From NCBI GenBank assembly GCA_021786095.1, contig JAJYNX010000023.1, forward strand, positions 1-64,000: a DNA stretch of 64,000 nucleotides, given 5' to 3'. Made by a program: the position numbers and the translations under genes. Each line of letters starts with the position of its first letter. Positions within the stretch are counted from its first letter, which is position 1. This DNA is from Actinomycetes bacterium. Lineage in GTDB: Bacteria; Actinomycetota; Acidimicrobiia; Acidimicrobiales; RAAP-2. The notes beneath the pieces are model-generated. The model saw only the letters and a program-made list of their open reading frames with translations. It did no database searches and was not told where the DNA came from. This document shows, one piece after another, positions 59,018 through 64,000 of this stretch.

Positions 59018-59904
59018 CCCGGGAGGGTCCCGCCGCCGCGCTCGTCACGCAGCTCGCGCGCCACTGTCCCGCCCAGGATCTCAGGATCCGTGCCGGCGCG
59101 CGTCGCGCGCACGCTAGCGCTGCCGTCCAGCCCGACCATGACCCCCGACAGTGTGAGCACGCCGTCGCGCCACGTCGCGTGAGCCCCCGCCGGAATGGCG
59201 CACCCCGTACCCAGCTCGCGCAGGAACGCCCGTTCGGCACGCACGGCGTCGAAGGCCGCCGCGTCAGTGAGCTGCGTCACGATGGCGCGCGTGGTCTCGT
59301 CGTCCTCGCGCACCTCGAGCGCCAGAGCCCCCTGACCGACCTGCGGCACGAACCAGGCCGGATCGAGACGCTCGGACACGCGCGCCGTCTCGCCTAGTCG
59401 CTCCAGCGCCGCCGCCGCGGCCACCACCGCGTCCACGCCGTCGTGACCCGGCGCCGCCAGACGGCGCGCCATGTTGCCGCGCAGTTCGACGACGCGCAGA
59501 TCGGGGCGCCGCTCGAGCAGAAGGGCCCGACGCCGGGGCGATCCCGTCGCGACGGTGGCTCCGGGGCCCAGCCCGGCCAAGGAGCGTCCCACCAGGACGT
59601 CGGCGGCGTCGCGCCGCTCGGGAACTCCCGCCAGCACGAGTCCCTCGAGGGTCACGCTGGGCAGATCCTTGGCACTATGCACCGCGACGTCGGCGGCGCC
59701 CTCGGTCACGGCTCGCTGTACCTCGAGCGCGAACGCACCGCGCCCGCCGAGCGTCACCAGGGGTACGTCACGCTGCAGATCGCCGTGAGTGTGCACCTCC
59801 ACCAGCTCACTGGACACGCCGATCGCCGCCAGACGCTGCACCACGTAGGTTGCCTGGCGCCGGGCGAGCGGCGAGCGTCGCGTCGCGAGACGCACCACGC
59901 TCAT
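59005..59904 (-). CDS. hemC: Porphobilinogen deaminase
   Basis: VVRLATRRSPLARRQATYVVQRL, AVHSAKDLPSV, RRALLLERRPDLRVVELRGNMARRL. Confidence 0.96.
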   Translation of the reverse strand: MSVVRLATRRSPLARRQATYVVQRLAAIGVSSELVEVHTHGDLQRDVPLVTLGGRGAFALEVQRAVTEGAADVAVHSAKDLPSVTLEGLVLAGVPERRDAADVLVGRSLAGLGPGATVATGSPRRRALLLERRPDLRVVELRGNMARRLAAPGHDGVDAVVAAAAALERLGETARVSERLDPAWFVPQVGQGALALEVREDDETTRAIVTQLTDAAAFDAVRAERAFLRELGTGCAIPAGAHATWRDGVLTLSGVMVGLDGSASVRATRAGTDPEILGGTVARELRDERGGGTLPGWSG

Positions 59905-61163
59905 AGGTCGAACAGCTGTCGAGTGGCCTCGGTGAGTCGTGCTCCCTGATCGGTCCCCGCGGCGTCGCGCAGGGCGACGGTGGGGCGATGCGCGATCTTG
60001 GCCACCACCGAGCGCACCACCGAGCGCACCACGTCGCGCTGCGCCTCACTGAAGGCGTCGAGGTCGTGATCGCGTCGGGCCAGCTCCGCGTCGACCACCC
60101 CGTCGAAGTGCGCGCGCAGGTCGCGCACGATGCCGGCCGCACCGCGGGCGCGCTGGTCGTCGACGAAGCGCTCCACGTCCAGGCGCACCAGGTCGCGAGC
60201 CTGGTCGAGCTCACCCTGGCGCGCTCCGATGGCCTCGCGCACCCGCGCTCCCACCTCTTCGAGGCCGACCAGTTGCACCCGGGCGAGCCCGACGACGTCC
60301 GCGCTCACCGTGCGTGGCACGCCGAGGTCGACGATCATCACGTCGTGCTCGGTGGCCTCGAGCATCGCACGAGTCACCACCGGCGAGGCCGCCTCGATCG
60401 CCATCACGATCAGCCGCGAGCGCATCGCGTGCTCGGGCAGCGTCGGCCAGGGCGCGAGCACGACCCGGGGATCGTCGAGCGAGCGAGCGAGAGCCGCGGC
60501 TCGCGGCTCGCCGCGGTTGACGATCGTGACCGACCCCACGGCGGGGTCCACGTCGAGCAGGCTGCGGGCCACGCCGGTGGCCAGCTGCCCGGCGCCCACG
60601 ACCAGGACGTCGGCGCCCTCGAGGCTCTCGCCCAGTTCGGCGCGCGCCATCGACACGCTGGCCTGCGCGAAGCTGGTGGTCCCGCGAGCGATCCCGGTCT
60701 CGGTGCGCGCGCGCCGACCCGCGGCCAGGGCCCGGTGAAAGAGCTCGGTCAGCTCCCCGCCGACGGTCTGCTCCTCGCGCGCCAGCTCGAGGGCGCGGCG
60801 CAGCTGGCCGAGGATCTCGAACTCGCCCGGCACCAGGGACTTGAGCCCGGCCGCCACCTGGAAGAGGTGGGTGACGACGCCGCGGTCGAAGTGGACGGTC
60901 AACCGGCTGTCGAACTCGCCGCGCTCGAGCCCCGTCACCTCGGCGAGGGTTACGGAGATGTCCTCGATCGCGCCGTGGAACAGATCGATGGTCGCCACCA
61001 CCTCGGTGCGAAGGCACGTCGACACGAAGACGGCCTCGTGCACGTTGCGCTGCGCGACCAGGGTTCGCAGAACCTTGCCCCAGTCGTGTTCGGCCACCGT
61101 GGCGCGCTCCAACAGGTCGCGCGACACGTGCTCGTGATCCAACCCGACCGAGATGAGCGCCAC
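59901..61163 (-). CDS. hemA: Glutamyl-tRNA reductase
   Basis: VSTCLRTEVVATI, GLKSLVPGEFEILGQLRRAL, VLVVGAGQLATGVARSL; GTG 61163. Confidence 0.95.
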   Translation of the reverse strand: MALISVGLDHEHVSRDLLERATVAEHDWGKVLRTLVAQRNVHEAVFVSTCLRTEVVATIDLFHGAIEDISVTLAEVTGLERGEFDSRLTVHFDRGVVTHLFQVAAGLKSLVPGEFEILGQLRRALELAREEQTVGGELTELFHRALAAGRRARTETGIARGTTSFAQASVSMARAELGESLEGADVLVVGAGQLATGVARSLLDVDPAVGSVTIVNRGEPRAAALARSLDDPRVVLAPWPTLPEHAMRSRLIVMAIEAASPVVTRAMLEATEHDVMIVDLGVPRTVSADVVGLARVQLVGLEEVGARVREAIGARQGELDQARDLVRLDVERFVDDQRARGAAGIVRDLRAHFDGVVDAELARRDHDLDAFSEAQRDVVRSVVRSVVAKIAHRPTVALRDAAGTDQGARLTEATRQLFDL

Positions 61164-61165
61164 CG

Positions 61166-61846
61166 CTAGGCTCCCGCCGAAAGACCCAGCGAGTGAAGCA
61201 CGCCGCCGCCCAACGGGCCCGTCCCGTTGTTGAGGTGGTACATCAGGATCTGCAACTCGATCGAGAAGTCCACGTAGTGCACCGCCGTGCCGATTGGGAC
61301 GCTCAACACCTGAGGAGCGAAGTTGAGGAGCCCGCGGATCCCGGCCCCGACGAGCCGATCCGCCGCGAACTGAGCGGCCGACGCCGGCACGCAGAGCACG
61401 GCCACCGTGCACTGCTCGATCGAGTCCGCGAAGTCACGTACGACGTGTCCGGCGATCGTCGAACCGATCACCGCGGGATCGACGTCGTAGAGGGCGCTGA
61501 GCACGGCGCCGCGCGTCAGGAAGTTGGACGAGTTCACGAGGGCCCGGCCCAGGTTGCCCAGACCGACCACGGCGACCGTGTAGCGGCGGTCGTGGCCGAG
61601 GGCCTCGCTGATGCGCTCGTTGAGCAACGCGGCGTCGTAGCCGGTCCCCCTCGTGCCGAGAGTACCCAGTCCGGCGAGATCGCGGCGCACGGTCGTGGCC
61701 GTGACTCCCGCCAACTCACCGATGCGGCTCGAGTCGATGCGGCTCTCGCCGCGCTCGAGCCAACTCTGCGCGATGCGCTGGTAGATGGGAAGCCGGCTGA
61801 TCGTCGGCTCGGAGAGTCTCCTCGAACGAAGTCGGGGCGCCGCCAT
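61166..61846 (-). CDS. rex: Redox-sensing transcriptional repressor Rex
   Basis: SSRIGELAGVTATTVRRDLAGLGTLGTRGTGYD, VAVVGLGNLGRALVNSSNF. Confidence 0.95.
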   Translation of the reverse strand: MAAPRLRSRRLSEPTISRLPIYQRIAQSWLERGESRIDSSRIGELAGVTATTVRRDLAGLGTLGTRGTGYDAALLNERISEALGHDRRYTVAVVGLGNLGRALVNSSNFLTRGAVLSALYDVDPAVIGSTIAGHVVRDFADSIEQCTVAVLCVPASAAQFAADRLVGAGIRGLLNFAPQVLSVPIGTAVHYVDFSIELQILMYHLNNGTGPLGGGVLHSLGLSAGA

Positions 61847-61868
61847 AGGCCCACGTTAGTGGAGCACC

Positions 61869-62675
61869 TCAGCGCGACAGATTTCGGCTTCGCTCGGCCG
61901 CCGCGGCCACGGCGTCGAGGATCGCGCCGCGCATCGCCCGGTTCTCCAGCACCCGCAGGCCCGCGGCGGTCGTCCCCCCCGGGGACGTCACCTGGGCGCG
62001 GAGCGATTCGGGGCTCTCCCCGCTCGCCGTCAGCAGCGTCGCGGATCCTTCGAAGGTGGCGTACACCAGACGACGTGAGACCTCACGCGTGAGCCCCTGG
62101 TGCACGCCAGCCTCCACCAGGGCCTCCACCACCAGGTACAGGTAAGCCGGCATCGAGCCGGACAGCCCGGTCACGGCGTCCAGATGGCGCTCGCTGACCC
62201 GCACGACCTCGCCGACGGCGCCCAGGATCGACTCCGCCCAGTCCAGGTCGGCCTTGGTGACGTGGGCCCCGCCGGCGAGCGCGCTCGCCCCCTTGCCCAC
62301 CAGAACCGGGGTGTTGGGCATCGCCCGCACCACGGCCACCGGTCGGGGGAAGGCCGCCTCGACCCGGGCGCACGAGAGCCCCGCCACCACCGACAGCACG
62401 CGCGCCACGCCAACAGTCGCGAGCAGGCGCGCGGCACCCTCGGCCTGATCAGGCTTCACGCAGAGCACGGCTCCGGTCGACTCGTCTACGTGGGCGAGTT
62501 CGAGAGAGGCGACCGTCTCCACCGCGGGAATCCGCTGAGCGAGTTCGTCGCGCGCCTCGCGCGCCGTCTCGACGACCAGCATGTCGCCCGGGCGACACCA
62601 CTCGGCGCGCAGCAGTCCCTCGGCGAGCGCGGAGCCCATCCGCCCGCCACCAACGATAATGACCCGGTAGCCCAT
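61869..62675 (-). CDS. proC: Pyrroline-5-carboxylate reductase
   Basis: VIIVGGGRMGSALAEGLLRA, VRAMPNTPVLVGKGASALAGG, TGLSGSMPAYLYLVVEALVEAGV, TSPGGTTAAGLRVLE. Confidence 0.95.
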   Translation of the reverse strand: MGYRVIIVGGGRMGSALAEGLLRAEWCRPGDMLVVETAREARDELAQRIPAVETVASLELAHVDESTGAVLCVKPDQAEGAARLLATVGVARVLSVVAGLSCARVEAAFPRPVAVVRAMPNTPVLVGKGASALAGGAHVTKADLDWAESILGAVGEVVRVSERHLDAVTGLSGSMPAYLYLVVEALVEAGVHQGLTREVSRRLVYATFEGSATLLTASGESPESLRAQVTSPGGTTAAGLRVLENRAMRGAILDAVAAAAERSRNLSR

Positions 62676-62726
62676 CGACCGTACGCTACCGGCTCTCCCC
62701 CCGCGCGACGCCAACACGGACCAGCA

Positions 62727-62742
62727 CCGCCTCGCGAGGCGG
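62727..62742. terminator. 16-bp perfect palindrome CCGCCTCGCGAGGCGG just 3' of mshA; possible hairpin
   Basis: Self-complementary; about 7 nt after the mshA stop on the minus strand; no U-tract. Confidence 0.35.
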
Positions 62743-62748
62743 CCTCGC

Positions 62749-63966
62749 CTAGCAGCGCACCAGTTGAGTCAAGGACAGCTCCTCGATCAGGCTGGCCAGC
62801 GACTCACCGGCCCCGCGCCAGGTGTACGGACGCGCGCTCAGTACCGCCCCCGTCGACAGGACCGTCGCGTTCACGGGGTCGAGCATCGAGAGGACCGCGT
62901 CCGCCCACCGCTGCGGATCACGCCGCGCCACGAGCAGACCGTTGACGCCGGGCTCCACCAGTGTGGTGAGCCCGCCGACCTCACTGGCGACGACGGGCGT
63001 GCCGCAGGCCGACGACTCCAGTGCCACGAGTCCGAAGCTCTCGGCTCGAGAGGGCACCAGGGTCACGTCCGCCGCCCTCATCCACGTCGACAGCAGTTGG
63101 TGGCTCTGGGGCGCGACGAAGTGCACGTGATCGATGACGTTGGCCTGACGCACCCGCTCGTGCAGGGCCGCCACGGTCGCGCGGCCATCCGGGCCCGACG
63201 GGCCGCCAACAATCGCCAGCTGCGCCGGCTCACCACGGTGGCGCAACTCGATCAGCGTCTCCAGCGCCAGGTCGACGCCCTTGAGCGCCTGCAGGCGACC
63301 GACGAACAGCAGTAACGGCTCGTCCAGCGCCAGACCCACGGCGCGTCGGGCCTGAGGACGATGCCCCGGCGCGAAGAACGCGTGCTGGACTCCCGGCGCC
63401 ACGACTCGAACCCGAGAGGCGTCGGCGTGGTAGAACCGCACGAACTGCTCGGCCTCGACGTCGCAACTCGCCAGCACCGCGTCGGCACAGGCGACGATCG
63501 CGGCCTCCTGACGAGCCCGCTCCTCCGACTCACCGCGAAAGGTGTCCGCCTTCACTCGCTCGAGAGTGTGGAAGGTCATGATGAGCGGCACTTCCAACTC
63601 GTGCTTCAACTGGTGACCGGCGAGTCCACTCAGCCAGTAGTTGGCGTGGAGCGCGTCGGGCACACCCGTGCAACGAAAGACGGCGCGCACCGCATCGGTG
63701 AAGACCTCGACGAAGGCGATGAGCTGCTCACGCGCCACGGGAGCCGGCGGGCCGGCGGTCACGTGGTGGACGCGAAACCCCGGCTCCACCACCACGACGT
63801 CACGCTCGTCGAGCCTGTCACGACGGGTGAACACGTCCACCTCGTGACCCTGGCGGGCGAGTGCGCTCGAGAGTTCGCGCACGTACACGTTCATGCCACC
63901 ACTGTCCCCGGTGCCCGCCTGCGCGAGTGGTGAGGTGTGATACGAGAGGACGGCGAGACGAGCCAC
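62749..63966 (-). CDS. mshA: GT4 glycosyltransferase, MshA-like (D-inositol-3-phosphate glycosyltransferase)
   Basis: LSYHTSPLAQAGTGDSGGMNVYVRELSSALARQGHEVDVFTRRD, HANYWLSGLAGHQLKHELEVPLIMTFHTL, SRAESFGLVALESSACGTPVVASEVGGL. Confidence 0.9.
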   Translation of the reverse strand: MARLAVLSYHTSPLAQAGTGDSGGMNVYVRELSSALARQGHEVDVFTRRDRLDERDVVVVEPGFRVHHVTAGPPAPVAREQLIAFVEVFTDAVRAVFRCTGVPDALHANYWLSGLAGHQLKHELEVPLIMTFHTLERVKADTFRGESEERARQEAAIVACADAVLASCDVEAEQFVRFYHADASRVRVVAPGVQHAFFAPGHRPQARRAVGLALDEPLLLFVGRLQALKGVDLALETLIELRHRGEPAQLAIVGGPSGPDGRATVAALHERVRQANVIDHVHFVAPQSHQLLSTWMRAADVTLVPSRAESFGLVALESSACGTPVVASEVGGLTTLVEPGVNGLLVARRDPQRWADAVLSMLDPVNATVLSTGAVLSARPYTWRGAGESLASLIEELSLTQLVRC

Positions 63967-64000
63967 GGCGTCAGCCTAACGGGGGGTCAGCGAACGTGAC

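Overview
High-GC actinobacterial chromosome segment, probably Acidimicrobiia-like (inferred from WhiB proteins, MshA, ctaE-qcrCAB and the Rex-hemACD order). It is mostly core metabolism: a 14-gene nuoA-N operon, two heme-biosynthesis clusters (hemE-H-Y and rex-hemA-C-D-B-L), a hut operon (hutG-H-U-I) plus a detached FtcD-like gene, ctaE-qcrCAB, HelD, MoxR/VWA, two WhiB genes, proC and mshA. The left edge carries a frameshifted tyrosine integrase directly 3' of an initiator tRNA. The most unusual signals are: (a) three adjacent genes at 9.0-12.3 kb that look like degenerate versions of MreB, HtrA and a zincin protease; (b) a DivIVA-like coiled coil fused to a C-terminal phage MuF-like Cys/His motif; (c) a degenerate metallophosphoesterase-like domain fused to a membrane/MprF-type (DUF2156) protein; (d) a window-wide leaderless promoter grammar (TANNNT, 6-7 nt, then RTG), including a leaderless 10-codon uORF that overlaps a whiB start; (e) a 10-bp inverted repeat overlapping the -35 of the second whiB. 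All calls were made by eye from the sequence and supplied ORFs. No database search was run.
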